This document shows positions 52,929 to 62,506 of a DNA stretch of 64,000 nucleotides, one piece after another (position 1 is the first letter of the stretch; every line of letters begins with the position of its first letter). The DNA lies in contig JAJDEU010000034.1 of the NCBI GenBank assembly GCA_029259635.1, positions 34,889-98,888 on the forward strand. The letters run 5' to 3'. The position numbers were made by a program, and so were the translations under genes. Source of the stretch: Planctomycetota bacterium. GTDB taxonomy: Bacteria > Planctomycetota > UBA1135 > GCA-002686595. The notes below the pieces were generated by a model. That model saw nothing but the letters and a program-made list of their open reading frames with translations. It was not told the origin of the DNA and did not search any database.

Positions 52929-53933
52929 ATGACGGCCAACCGTATCGCGATCGACGCCATGGGCGGGGACAACGCGCCCGAAGCTATTGTTGCTGGCGCC
53001 TTGCGCGCCTGCTCGAGCGAGGGCCCGGGAATAGATCCGGATCGACTCCTACTTGTCGGAGATCGTCCGCGACTGGAAGCCCTGCTCGCGAAAGCGCACC
53101 TCTCCATAGAGATTCAGCACGCAAGTCAGGTCATCGGCATGGCCGAGTCGCCCTCCTCAGCGTTGCGAGCGAAGCCCGACTCTTCGATCGGCGGCTGCGT
53201 CAAAGCCGTCCGCTCCGGTCTTGCGGGGGCTGTCGTCGGCATGGGCAATACCGGCGCAGTTGTCGGCGCGTCCACGCTTGGGCTCGGTACGCTCGAAGGG
53301 GTTCGTCGGCCGGGCATCGCGGTCACGATGGAGCTGACAGGACAGCCGGTGACCATCGTCGACATGGGAGCCAACATCGCTCCGAAGCCGGAGCACCTCG
53401 TCCAGTACGGTCAAATGGGAGCGGTTCTCATGCAGGCGTGCATGCAGAATGGGCCCGATAACCCACGCGTTGGGCTTTTGAACATCGGCAGCGAAGAAGG
53501 CAAGGGAACCACGCTCCTCAAAGAGGCGCAGCCGCTTCTCGAACGGGCCCCGATCAACTTCATCGGCAATGTCGAAGCGGTGGATATCTTTCGCAACGCG
53601 GCCGACGTCGTTGTCACCGACGGCTTTACCGGAAACATCGTGCTCAAGCTCCTCGAGGGCTTTTCGGGCTTTTTGCTCGGCCTCGTCATGAAGGAGCTGT
53701 CGGCCCACAAAGTTGAGTGGGGGATCGATGCGCTCGGCAAGGTGCGCAAGCAAATCGACTACTCCGAGTATGGCGGCGCCATGCTGCTGGGCGTCAACGG
53801 TAGTGTGGTCATTGGGCATGGACGCTCGGACGCCGCGGCTGTTTCCAACGCGATTGGACTCGCCGCGCGAGCCATCGATACCGGCGTCAATGAAGCTATC
53901 GTGCGGGGCATGGCGGAGCCCTCCCAAGCCTAG
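52929..53933 (+). CDS. plsX: Phosphate acyltransferase PlsX
   Basis: A 334-residue enzyme that makes acyl-phosphate from acyl-ACP for phospholipid synthesis. Family motifs are RIAIDAMGGDNAPEAIVAGAL, GMAESPSSALRAKPDSSI, VGMGNTGAVVGASTLGLG, LLNIGSEEGKG, FIGNVEAVDIF and VVTDGFTGNIVLKLLEG. The GGAMLLGVNGSVVIGHGRS segment near the C-terminus is also typical. Length is normal. It lies 127 bases after rpmF. Confidence 0.96.
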   Translation: MTANRIAIDAMGGDNAPEAIVAGALRACSSEGPGIDPDRLLLVGDRPRLEALLAKAHLSIEIQHASQVIGMAESPSSALRAKPDSSIGGCVKAVRSGLAGAVVGMGNTGAVVGASTLGLGTLEGVRRPGIAVTMELTGQPVTIVDMGANIAPKPEHLVQYGQMGAVLMQACMQNGPDNPRVGLLNIGSEEGKGTTLLKEAQPLLERAPINFIGNVEAVDIFRNAADVVVTDGFTGNIVLKLLEGFSGFLLGLVMKELSAHKVEWGIDALGKVRKQIDYSEYGGAMLLGVNGSVVIGHGRSDAAAVSNAIGLAARAIDTGVNEAIVRGMAEPSQA

Positions 53934-54240
53934 GATTCGAGAAGGGGCACCGACGTGCTCGTGAGCCGCGTCAAGACGCTTGTCTCGAAATCTAGGTCTG
54001 TTTCAATTTCGATCGATCTGTGCGTGAACTGCGCATTTTTTTGAGCTTACGGGCTACTTTCTGTGAACGGAGCACTAGGCTTGCTTCCTTCTAGGTCTTC
54101 GATAGGGGCGAAGATCACGGAGACTCTGGCGGCGACCGGCCGTACTCCGTGTGACCCGGAACTCGCGCGGTGAACGTGCGGTTCGATGGGTGCTCGTTCC
54201 CTTCCAACGTTTCATCCACCTCGGACTCCACAAGTTCAGC
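53934..54240 (+). other. Spacer between plsX and fabH, no gene seen
   Basis: 307 bases. An in-frame upstream start for FabH exists at 54151, but the residues it would add are unlike the family, so most of this looks like a leader. No clear terminator. Confidence 0.4.
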
Positions 54241-55230
54241 ATGGCATCACGCATTCGCGTCGGAATCGCCGGAACGGGCTCCTATCTCCCCGAGCGAGTT
54301 GTTCCCAACTCCTACTTCGAGGACATAGTCGACACTTCGGACGAGTGGATCGTTCAACGCACGGGCATTCGTGAACGGCGCTTTGCCGCGGAAGGCGAGA
54401 ACTGTTCCGATCTGTGCATTGCCGCTGGCCAGAAAGCTCTCTCGGCTGCGGGCATCGGACCTGAAGACCTCGACTTGATCATCGTGGGAACCCTGACGCC
54501 CGACTACCCTCTGCCAAGCACGGCCTGCCTCGTTCAGGCGGGTCTCGGCGCCACGCAAGCCGGTGCCTTCGATGTCGCCTCCGCGTGCACGGGCTTTATG
54601 ACGGCTTTGAGTACCGGCGAGGCCTTCATCGCCGCCGGACGTTCGAAACGCGTCATGGTCATCGGAGCCGAAATCCTCTCGCGATTCGTCAATCTCAATG
54701 ACCGCGGCTCCTGCATTCTCTTCGGAGATGCCGCGGGCGCGGCCGTCTTGATGCCGCACGATGAGTGCGGCCAAGGCGAGATTCTCAAGACCATTCTCGG
54801 AGCCGACGGCTCCGGCTTCGACTTCATCCACATTCCCGCCGGTGGCTCCGCCAAGCCTCCGACGCACGAAACGGTCGAGGCCGGCGATCACACGATTCAC
54901 CTGCGCGGCCGTGATGTGTTCCGCTTTGCGGTCAAGCACATGAGCCAGCTCATCGCCGAGATGCTCGAGGGCTACGATGAAGATGAGCTGGGCGTCATCG
55001 TGCCTCACCAGGTCAATCGCCGCATCATCGACGCGGCGCTGGACCGCCTGGGCATGACCGACGAAAAGGTCGTCGTCAACATTCAGCACTACGCCAACAC
55101 CTCGGCGGCCACGGTGCCGGTTGCCATGGACGAAGCGATTCGGGCCGGGCGATTCGAAAAGGGAAAGCTGGTGGTCCTCGTCGCCTTTGGCGCCGGACTG
55201 ACCTGGGGTGCGAGCCTCCTCCGCTGGTAA
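54241..55230 (+). CDS. fabH: 3-oxoacyl-ACP synthase III
   Basis: A 329-residue ketoacyl synthase III that condenses acetyl-CoA with malonyl-ACP to begin fatty-acid synthesis. The catalytic Cys is in DVASACTGFMTAL; the His and Asn are in IVPHQVNRRIIDAAL and INIQHYANTSAATVP-like VVVNIQHYANTSAAT. SDEWIVQRTGIRERR is the CoA-binding region. ATG 54241 matches the normal N-terminus. Confidence 0.97.
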   Translation: MASRIRVGIAGTGSYLPERVVPNSYFEDIVDTSDEWIVQRTGIRERRFAAEGENCSDLCIAAGQKALSAAGIGPEDLDLIIVGTLTPDYPLPSTACLVQAGLGATQAGAFDVASACTGFMTALSTGEAFIAAGRSKRVMVIGAEILSRFVNLNDRGSCILFGDAAGAAVLMPHDECGQGEILKTILGADGSGFDFIHIPAGGSAKPPTHETVEAGDHTIHLRGRDVFRFAVKHMSQLIAEMLEGYDEDELGVIVPHQVNRRIIDAALDRLGMTDEKVVVNIQHYANTSAATVPVAMDEAIRAGRFEKGKLVVLVAFGAGLTWGASLLRW

Positions 55231-55317
55231 CCCTCGCTCATCACTCGAGCCTCGAGAACCTCACCACTCCATTCATTCACCGCCCGTTCTCCTCGGGCTG
55301 ACGCGAGAGATTGATCG

Positions 55318-56241
55318 ATGGAAGCAGCTCTTCTATTTCCCGGCCAAGGCGCCCAATACGCGGGCATGGGCAAAGACTGGTGCGAGCAGTATCCCGTCGC
55401 TCTAGAGACTTTTGAGGAAGCGAATGAAGCCCTGGGCTTCTCGCTCTCCGAAGCTTGCTGGGAGGACGGTGACGGCGTCCACCGAACCGACATCGCGCAA
55501 CCGGGTATTCTCGCCACCAGCGCAGCCATCATTCGTGTCCTGCGAGCGGAAGGCGTGGATACCGGGGGTAGCCCCTATGCAGCAGGCCTCTCGTTGGGCG
55601 AGTACACCGCGCTCTGGTATGTGGGCTCGCTCCAGTTCGCCGACGCGATCCGGCTGGTGCGCTTGCGCGGCGAAGCGATGCAAGCGGCGAGCGACACCTA
55701 CGAGAGTTCGATGCTGGCATTGACCGGCGGCAATGAAGAGCAAGCCATCGAGCTGGCCGCAATTGGCTCAAAGCACGGAATCTGCGCTGTCGCCAACCTC
55801 AACGCGCCGGGACAAGTCATTCTATCCGGAGAGATCGCCGCACTCGATGCCGCGGCCGCAGCCGCGAAGGATGTTGGCGTACGACGGACACGGCGACTCA
55901 TGGTGGCCGGCGGATTTCACTCGGACTGCATGGCCCCGGCTCAGGAGCGCCTGGAAACGGCCCTCGCCGAAGTCGAGATCCGGTCTCCGGAGTTGCCCTT
56001 CGCCACCAATGTGACCGGGCGCGAAGTCTCCGATCCGACCGAGATTCGCGGTTTTTTAGCGCGACAGGTTTGCTCCCCTGTCCGTTGGGAAGAGTCGATG
56101 CGCAATGTGCTGGCCAAGGGCGTCCGCAAATTTCTGGAGCCGGGACCGGGCAAGGTCCTGACTGGATTGATGGGGCGGATCGACGCCGACGCCGAAGTTC
56201 GCTCGATCGCCACTCCTTTAGACCTGGAAGATACGAATTAG
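55318..56241 (+). CDS. fabD: Malonyl-CoA:ACP transacylase
   Basis: A 307-residue transacylase that loads malonate onto ACP. It begins EAALLFPGQGAQYAGMGKDW. The nucleophile Ser is in AAGLSLGEYTALW, the Arg in RLVRLRGEAMQAA, and the catalytic His in MVAGGFHSDCMAPA. The C-terminal FLEPGPGKVLTGL is typical. It starts 87 bases after fabH. Confidence 0.96.
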   Translation: MEAALLFPGQGAQYAGMGKDWCEQYPVALETFEEANEALGFSLSEACWEDGDGVHRTDIAQPGILATSAAIIRVLRAEGVDTGGSPYAAGLSLGEYTALWYVGSLQFADAIRLVRLRGEAMQAASDTYESSMLALTGGNEEQAIELAAIGSKHGICAVANLNAPGQVILSGEIAALDAAAAAAKDVGVRRTRRLMVAGGFHSDCMAPAQERLETALAEVEIRSPELPFATNVTGREVSDPTEIRGFLARQVCSPVRWEESMRNVLAKGVRKFLEPGPGKVLTGLMGRIDADAEVRSIATPLDLEDTN

Positions 56242-56269
56242 AGCCCTCCCTGTGGAGCGTGGCCGGTCG

Positions 56270-56298
56270 TTGCGGCGCTCCATCGCCCTCGCTATAGT
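56270..56298 (+). promoter_or_regulatory. Candidate promoter upstream of fabG
   Basis: TTGCGG (56270-56275) and TATAGT (56293-56298) are separated by exactly 17 bases. It lies just past the fabD stop and would give a leader of about 170 bases to fabG. Confidence 0.45.
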
Positions 56299-56478
56299 CC
56301 CGCGCCGACACAGCCGATCGCCAAGCACTCGCGGCCAGGCATTTCGGACTTAAAAAAGCGAGCAGACCCACACGGATCGCTAGCATTTCCCCAAAGCGCC
56401 GAACCAGCCCCGTGACAAGTGACCCGCAAGTCGGGTATGAAGGCGCTTCCCATCCTCCGCAAACCACCTCTCTAAGCC

Positions 56479-57222
56479 ATCGAATCTTCCCTGAACAACA
56501 AGGTCGCGCTCGTTACGGGCGCATCGCGCGGCATCGGTCGCGCGATCGCTATCCGTCTTGCGAAACAGGGCGCGCGCGTGGTTTGCGTGGCCACTTCGGC
56601 CGAGAACTGCGCGGATACCGTCGCCGCTTGTTCAGCCGAGGGAGTCGAAGCGCAGGCCTTTGGCGTCGATGTCTCTTCCGCCGCAGACGTCGAAACCCTG
56701 GTTAAGAGCGTGAGCAAAGAATTGGGCGGTATCGACTTCTTGGTCAACAACGCCGGTGTCACCCGGGATGGATTGATTCTTCGCATGTCGGAGGAGGACT
56801 ACGACCGAGTGCTCGACGTCAACTTGAAGGGGACCTGGAACTTTTTAAGAGCGGCTTCGCGCCCGCTGATGAAGAGCCGCGGTCGCGTCGTCAACATCAC
56901 CTCCGTTGTCGGAATTACGGGCAACGCCGGGCAATCCAACTACGCGGCGAGCAAGGCCGGTGTCATCGGCCTGACGAAATCGCTCGCCAAGGAGCTCGCC
57001 GGACGAGGAGTCTGCGTCAACGCCGTGGCGCCTGGATTCATCGAGACCGACATGACCTCGGACATCGATGAAGCGGCTTCGAAAGCCTTGGCCGACTCCA
57101 TCGCGCTGGGTCGCATCGGATCCGCAGAGGAGATCGCTCGGGTCGTCACATTCTTGCTTGGACCTGGCGGCGACTACATCACCGGCCAAACCATCGTGGT
57201 CGATGGGGGCCTTAGCCTGTGA
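56479..57222 (+). CDS. fabG: 3-oxoacyl-ACP reductase, non-canonical start
   Basis: A SDR-family NADPH-dependent reductase acting on ketoacyl-ACP. The cofactor motif TGASRGIGRAIAIRLA, the NNAG tetrad region (DFLVNNAGVTRDG), VVNITSVVG and the catalytic YAASKAGVIGLTK are all intact, as is the C-terminal GQTIVVDGG. The reading frame for the whole protein runs from a TAA at 56473. Between it and the cofactor motif there is no ATG, GTG or TTG; only ATC 56479 and CTG 56491 are possible. GTG 56578 would delete the cofactor motif. From ATC the length is 247 residues, normal for the family. I see no Shine-Dalgarno. The start coordinate is provisional. Confidence 0.88.
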   Translation: MESSLNNKVALVTGASRGIGRAIAIRLAKQGARVVCVATSAENCADTVAACSAEGVEAQAFGVDVSSAADVETLVKSVSKELGGIDFLVNNAGVTRDGLILRMSEEDYDRVLDVNLKGTWNFLRAASRPLMKSRGRVVNITSVVGITGNAGQSNYAASKAGVIGLTKSLAKELAGRGVCVNAVAPGFIETDMTSDIDEAASKALADSIALGRIGSAEEIARVVTFLLGPGGDYITGQTIVVDGGLSL

Positions 57223-57466
57223 AGAATCGCGAAAAAGCTCCGCAGACTCGCCATTTGGGCGCCTTTTTGGCGGCCTCCCATAGAAACTTCGCTGGCTGAA
57301 GCATAGAAATGCGCCGCGACGATTCATCATATCGCCATCATTTAGAACATCTCGTGGGGATCGTCCCCGCGAGTCCGTGCCGTCCGCTCAGTCGAAGGCG
57401 TACAATCTCGGAAACCCCGAGCATGTGCCTCGGGCGATCCTCTCAACTTCTCAGGAGAAACCAACC

Positions 57467-57706
57467 GTGACCAATCCCTCTGTCGAAGATCGCGTCAAGC
57501 GTATCGTCTGCAATCAGATGGGGACTACCCCCGACAAGATCACGCTGGAGACGTCCTTCATCAACGATCTTGGCGCCGATTCCCTGGATACCGTCGAGCT
57601 GGTAATGGAGTTCGAAGACGAATTCGAAATTTCCATTCCGGACGAGGATGCTGAAACTATCCAGACCGTCGGTGCGGCGGTCACTTATATCTCTGGGAAG
57701 CAGTAG
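57467..57706 (+). CDS. acpP: Acyl carrier protein
   Basis: A 79-residue acidic protein that carries acyl chains on 4'-phosphopantetheine attached to the Ser of [35 protein letters not shown] completes the usual fold. GTG 57467 lies eight bases after an AGGAGA Shine-Dalgarno; the longer in-frame start at 57377 would add an unrelated 30 residues. Confidence 0.95.
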   Translation: MTNPSVEDRVKRIVCNQMGTTPDKITLETSFINDLGADSLDTVELVMEFEDEFEISIPDEDAETIQTVGAAVTYISGKQ

Positions 57707-57897
57707 CTCCAGATCTGGTTCGTTCGCGGTCCAACCAGATCCTCTGGTTTTCCGCGAGCGCGCCACTCTACGATGAAGCCCATCCTTTGCCGGAGGCGCT
57801 TGCTCGACACGGAGACTCCCACAGGAGACTCCCGGCCTATCGAACGGGCGCCTGGCTTCATTGACTTCTAATCGGCTACGAACCCGACCAAAATCCC

Positions 57898-59136
57898 ATG
57901 CGTCGAATCGCCATCACCGGACTGGGCACCGTCAATGCACTCGGTCCCGATGTAGCTACTTGTTGGCCCGCTTTTTTGGCCGGTGAAAACGGCGTTGGAT
58001 TGATCACTCAATTCGACACCAAAGACTCCCCGATCAAGATTGGCGCAAGCGTCAAGTGGGACCCGACGGAGCAGTTTGATCCGCCGGAATTCCGCAAGCT
58101 GGATCCGTTCACCATGTTTGCTCTGAAGTCGACGGAAGAAGCGTTGAGTGACGCTGGCCTCGACCTGGCTTCAGAATCCGAAGAGCAACGCGAGCGATTC
58201 GGATGCATCATCGGAACGGGGATCGGCGGCATTACGGGCATCGAAGAGCAAGGCGGGGTTATGCGCGAGCGCGGCCCGCGGCGCGTCAGCCCGCACTTCA
58301 TCCCGCGCATCATGGCGAACGCCGTCAGCGGGCAGGTCGCCATTCGTTTCGGATTGCTGGGAACGACGTTTACGACCTCCAGCGCCTGCGCGTCATCCGC
58401 TCATGCGATCGCAATGGCCTTCAACAGCATTCGTTCGGGTGAGACGGACCTTGTGATCACCGGGGGAGCCGAGTCCGCGACAACGCCCCTCGCCGTTGCT
58501 GGGTTTGCCTCTGCCAAGGCTCTGTCCAAACGCGAAGACCCGTCGCTCGCTTCGCGCCCCTTCGATGCCGAACGCGACGGATTTGTGATGGGCGAGGGAG
58601 CTGGAATCCTGGTCTTTGAAGAGCTCGAGCGCGCCAAGGCACGTGGAGCCCGGATCTACGGCGAGATGAAGGGCTATGGCTCCACCGACGACGCTCACCA
58701 CATTACGGCGCCCAAGGAAGACGGCAGCGGTCCTGCCAGAGCCTTCAAGATTGCCCTGAAGCAAGCCGGGCTCGATACGACCGACATCGACTACATCAAC
58801 GCTCACGGCACGAGCACGAAGTTCAACGACGCCATCGAGACGACCGCTATCAAGCGCTGCTTTGGCGACTACGCAAAGTCCCTCGCGATCTCGTCCAGCA
58901 AGTCGATGATCGGGCACCTGCTCGGCGGCTCCTCTGCGGTGGAGCTCGTGGTCTCGGCGCTCTCGGTCTTCCATGACCAGGTCCACCCCACGCGGAACCT
59001 CGAGAATCCCGATCCTCACTGCGATTTGGACTACGTTCCCCGAGAAGCGCGCGACCTGAAGCTGCGCAACGTGCTCTCCAACTCGCTGGGATTCGGCGGG
59101 CACAACGTCTCGATCTGCATCGGCAAACACGAGTAG
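57898..59136 (+). CDS. fabF: 3-oxoacyl-ACP synthase II
   Basis: A 412-residue elongating condensing enzyme. The catalytic Cys is in FTTSSACASSAHAIAMA, the two His in NAHGTSTKFND and KSMIGHLLGGSSAVELV, with GFGGHNVSICIGKHE at the C-terminus. The substitution of A in SSACASS for the more usual T is common in the family. It is the last gene of the cluster. Confidence 0.97.
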   Translation: MRRIAITGLGTVNALGPDVATCWPAFLAGENGVGLITQFDTKDSPIKIGASVKWDPTEQFDPPEFRKLDPFTMFALKSTEEALSDAGLDLASESEEQRERFGCIIGTGIGGITGIEEQGGVMRERGPRRVSPHFIPRIMANAVSGQVAIRFGLLGTTFTTSSACASSAHAIAMAFNSIRSGETDLVITGGAESATTPLAVAGFASAKALSKREDPSLASRPFDAERDGFVMGEGAGILVFEELERAKARGARIYGEMKGYGSTDDAHHITAPKEDGSGPARAFKIALKQAGLDTTDIDYINAHGTSTKFNDAIETTAIKRCFGDYAKSLAISSSKSMIGHLLGGSSAVELVVSALSVFHDQVHPTRNLENPDPHCDLDYVPREARDLKLRNVLSNSLGFGGHNVSICIGKHE

Positions 59137-59390
59137 GGCTGCTCCGCGCCGCGGTCGGCCTCCGGCTGCCAAGCCCCTCCTCGAATCCGGCGTACGCCAG
59201 CCCGGCATAGTGCGCAATGCCCAACTTGTGGGCCCGCCCGGCTCAATCCAGGACGCTAGCCTGCACCGATTTTCATTTCTGTGAGGTAGAATGAAGCTGC
59301 GGAAGTGGGAGGGTGTACCCGCTTCCTCTTGCCCCAGGTCTTTGACCGCCTCCCCCCAATTGATCGGCCCAGGAGGGCTACCCACCCAGC

Positions 59391-59741
59391 ATGCGCAAGG
59401 CTTTTAAGGAACTGCTCCACTCGTACAAAGTCGACGTCTTCCGCTCGGAACATGGCGCGAAAGACGTCGACGGTATTGCCAGCGAGTGTATGGACATTTG
59501 CGAAGATGTCCTTCACACGAAGTATCAGTATCACTTCCACAAGCTTCCCGACGCGGACCGCGCTGAGATCATCAATATGATCAACAACTACACGCGCGAG
59601 GCCATCTTGCCTCCCGTAGTAGAGCGGCTTGTGTATCGTCAAGTCGTACTCGAAAAGCGTTACAACGCACTCTCGGGTATGGTTGAGCGCATGCTTGATT
59701 TGCTGTCGCGCGATCCGGCGGAACTCAGCAAAGCCAAGTAG
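59391..59741 (+). CDS. Conserved-looking hypothetical protein
   Basis: A 116-residue all-helical protein with many charged and aromatic residues: KAFKELLHSYKVDVFRSEHG, CEDVLHTKYQYHFHKLPDAD and NNYTREAILPPVVERLVYRQ. It has no membrane span or known motif. The even composition and good codon use suggest a real gene. It follows fabF but is probably separate from that cluster, being 254 bases away. Confidence 0.65.
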   Translation: MRKAFKELLHSYKVDVFRSEHGAKDVDGIASECMDICEDVLHTKYQYHFHKLPDADRAEIINMINNYTREAILPPVVERLVYRQVVLEKRYNALSGMVERMLDLLSRDPAELSKAK

Positions 59742-60089
59742 CCTTCGAAAACAGTCGCTTCGAATACATAGAGGAATTCAAACCGGAATTCCGCCCAGGG
59801 CTCCGCAGCCGGAGTCCTGGCACAGGTTTTGTATAAGCGTTCAGCGCGCGGTGGCTCACGAGAATAAATCCTTGGGCCCCGCGCGCTTCTCTTTCCATTT
59901 TGCAGGGCCGGCTACGGCTTCAAAGTCCGTAGCAAAGGCCGCCTTTGGTTCTCGGCCGCGCAAGCGCGCATGCAGCCCGACTCAGCGCAGCGCCGCCGCA
60001 AACATCGCAATTAGCCTGCGACCCAATCCTCCCTTCAGGCATGCTTCGAATCCCAGCCATCGAGCGCAATAAGAACGGATCGTGAAGGC
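59742..60089 (+). other. Intergenic region, no gene seen
   Basis: 348 bases. A Pro/Ser/Arg-rich ORF overlaps the end of the preceding gene and looks spurious. I see no terminator with a T run and no RNA gene. Confidence 0.4.
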
Positions 60090-61064
60090 GTGCGCGGACT
60101 TTGGATAGAAGACGGGGAACTGCAACTGCGCGATAACTTGCCGGAACCCGGCAAGTCGCCCGGCGAAGTGCGCGTGCGCGTCAGCACCACGGGAATATGT
60201 GCCACCGACCTAGCGCTTTGGCGCGGCTACATGAATTTCAAGGGCGTGCCGGGTCATGAGTTCGTCGGCGTAGCGCTCGAGGGACCGTTGGCCGGCAAGC
60301 GAGTCGTTGGTGAAATCAATTCAGCCTGCGGGCGCTGTGCGACCTGCAGAGCGGGCCGGCCCAATCACTGCCCGCAACGCGATGTGCTCGGAATCCTGGG
60401 CCGTCACGGAGCTTTTGCCGAAATGTTGCGACTGCCGCAAGCCAACCTTCACGCAGTTCCCGATGGCCTGTCCAATGCGGCCGCCGCCTTCGCGGAACCG
60501 GCGGCGGCGGCCCTGCGCATTACCGAGCAGCTCGGTCCTCAAACAGGTGTGCGCGCCCTCGTACTCGGAGACGGACGGCTCGGGCTACTTTGCGCCCAGG
60601 CCTTGTCTGCGGGAGGCGCCCGCGTGGATCTGGCCGGCAGGCACCCCGAGCGCGGCAGCTGGCTCGGGCAGGGGATCGCTCACCGCGGTCTGCCCGAGGA
60701 TCTGCAAGCGGGCCTGTCATGGGATCTAGTCGTGGAGGCCAGCGGCGATCCGAATCTTTTGGAGAGCGCCCTTGGTTGGGTGCGCCCCTGTGGCACTCTG
60801 GTGCTCAAGACCACGGCTGAAAGACCGGCAACCCTGGACTTCGCGCCATTAGTGGTAAACGAGATTCGACTCTTGGGCAGCCGCTGCGGCCCCTTCGACC
60901 AGGCACTCTTGGCCTTGTCCGACGGCCGCATGCAGGTAGAACCGATGATCGAAGCTCGCTTTACTTTGGAACAGGCACCGGCCGCCTTTGAACGAGCGGC
61001 CACCGGTGGTGTCCTGAAAATTTTGGTCGATCAAGAGGATCAAGAAGAGAGTCAGCCCAGATGA
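60090..61064 (+). CDS. Zinc-type medium-chain alcohol dehydrogenase
   Basis: A 324-residue MDR-superfamily oxidoreductase. The catalytic zinc site includes GICATDLALW and GVPGHEFVGV. The structural zinc site is the four-Cys loop CGRCATCRAGRPNHC. The Rossmann part contains ALVLGDGRLGLLCAQAL. Similar enzymes include threonine, sorbitol and benzyl alcohol dehydrogenases; the substrate cannot be told. GTG 60090 gives the family N-terminus. It overlaps the next gene's ATG by four bases (61061-61064). Confidence 0.9.
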   Translation: MRGLWIEDGELQLRDNLPEPGKSPGEVRVRVSTTGICATDLALWRGYMNFKGVPGHEFVGVALEGPLAGKRVVGEINSACGRCATCRAGRPNHCPQRDVLGILGRHGAFAEMLRLPQANLHAVPDGLSNAAAAFAEPAAAALRITEQLGPQTGVRALVLGDGRLGLLCAQALSAGGARVDLAGRHPERGSWLGQGIAHRGLPEDLQAGLSWDLVVEASGDPNLLESALGWVRPCGTLVLKTTAERPATLDFAPLVVNEIRLLGSRCGPFDQALLALSDGRMQVEPMIEARFTLEQAPAAFERAATGGVLKILVDQEDQEESQPR

Positions 61065-62479
61065 GTGAACGTGAACAAGCTCTGCGCGCAGCAGCGGAGA
61101 ACGCAGATCAAGGACACATCTTTCAGTTTTGGGAGCGCTTGTCTGCTGAACAACGTTCGGGATTCTTGGATGTCTGCGCGGGCATCGATTTTGAACTTGT
61201 GTCGCAACTCGCTGCGGATTTGCAAACAAAGGCTGATGCCGGCTCTGCCGCAGGCCCGGAAGCTTCGACGGCACCGGAACCGCCCGAACTCTTTCCGCTT
61301 GAGCGCAGCGGCGAAGCGCAAACAAGTGCAACGCAAGCGCGCGAGCTGGGTGAGCAATTGCTGCGCGCGGGTCGCCTTGGCTACGTACTTGTAGCCGGTG
61401 GGCAAGCCTCACGGCTCGGCTACGACGGTCCCAAAGGCAATTTCCCGGTCGGACCCGTAAGCGCACGAACGCTATTCGAAGTACATGCGCGCCGCCTACT
61501 CGCCGCAGCTCGCAAGTACGGATCCAAAACACCTTGGTACGTGATGACCTCGCGCGCCAATGATGGAACCACGCGCGAAATCTTCGAACGCAACGACTTT
61601 TTCGGCATGGATTCGAGCGATGTCTTCTTCTTCACCCAAGACATGCTGCCCGCTTTGGATGAAAGTGGAAAAATTCTGATGGCCGCTTTGGATTTGCCGT
61701 TTATGGCACCCAACGGTCACGGTGGATCGCTCGCGGCTCTGCGCAGTTCAGGCGCCCTCGACGACATGCGCGAACGCGGCATTGAAGAGATCTCCTACTT
61801 CCAAGTGGACAATCCACTCGTTCGACCCGCTGACGAACTGTTCATCGGCTTGCACAGTCAACGCCGCGCCGAAATGTCCAGCAAGGCGGTCGAGAAGGTC
61901 GACCCCGGTGAAAAAGTCGGTGTCATCGGCCGCATGCAAGGCCGCATGGGCATCATCGAATATTCGGATCTAGCACCGGAGTTGCGCGACTCGCGCGACG
62001 CATCCGGCAAGCTGCGTTTTCGCGCCGGAAACATCGCCGTGCACTTGCTAAGGCGCGATTTCGTGGAAAGCCTGACCCAAGACAGGCTCGAATTGCCCTG
62101 GCACCGAGCCGCCAAGGTCATGCAAGTCATCGACGAAAGCGGTCAACCCGCGCAGCGCGCGGGAACGAAGTTTGAGACCTTTGTGTTTGACGCTTTGGGC
62201 TTTTGCAACGAAAGCGTGACCCTCGAAGTGGATCGCGCGCTGGAATTCAGCCCCGTCAAAAATGCCCAGGGATCCGATTCGCCCGCAACCGCTCGCGCCG
62301 ATCTTTGCAAACTGTGGAGCAGCTGGGCCATGAAGGCCGGCATGGAATTGCCCGCTGCGGATTCCGATGGGGTTGTTCCGATTGAGATCGACCCGCTCTT
62401 GGCTGAATCCGAGCAGGAATTCGTGGCTTTGGGCGCGCTGCAGCCCAAACTTCATCCCACGGGCCACTTGTACGAATAA
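61061..62479 (+). CDS. UDPGP type 1 family UDP-sugar pyrophosphorylase (UAP1-like)
   Basis: A 472-residue nucleotidyltransferase of the group better known from eukaryotes, joining UTP with glucose-1-phosphate or GlcNAc-1-phosphate. The UTP-binding loop is LVAGGQASRLGYDGPKGNFPVG. Also visible are WYVMTSRANDGTTREIF, APNGHGGSLAALRSSG and YFQVDNPLVRPADELFIG. The PNGHGG motif and the neighbouring ddl and dapB suggest UDP-GlcNAc for cell-wall synthesis. The usual bacterial enzyme for this step is GlmU, which is not in this window. Confidence 0.9.
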   Translation: MSEREQALRAAAENADQGHIFQFWERLSAEQRSGFLDVCAGIDFELVSQLAADLQTKADAGSAAGPEASTAPEPPELFPLERSGEAQTSATQARELGEQLLRAGRLGYVLVAGGQASRLGYDGPKGNFPVGPVSARTLFEVHARRLLAAARKYGSKTPWYVMTSRANDGTTREIFERNDFFGMDSSDVFFFTQDMLPALDESGKILMAALDLPFMAPNGHGGSLAALRSSGALDDMRERGIEEISYFQVDNPLVRPADELFIGLHSQRRAEMSSKAVEKVDPGEKVGVIGRMQGRMGIIEYSDLAPELRDSRDASGKLRFRAGNIAVHLLRRDFVESLTQDRLELPWHRAAKVMQVIDESGQPAQRAGTKFETFVFDALGFCNESVTLEVDRALEFSPVKNAQGSDSPATARADLCKLWSSWAMKAGMELPAADSDGVVPIEIDPLLAESEQEFVALGALQPKLHPTGHLYE

Positions 62480-62506
62480 GCTTTTTCACCAGCGAGGTGC
62501 CGTCGG

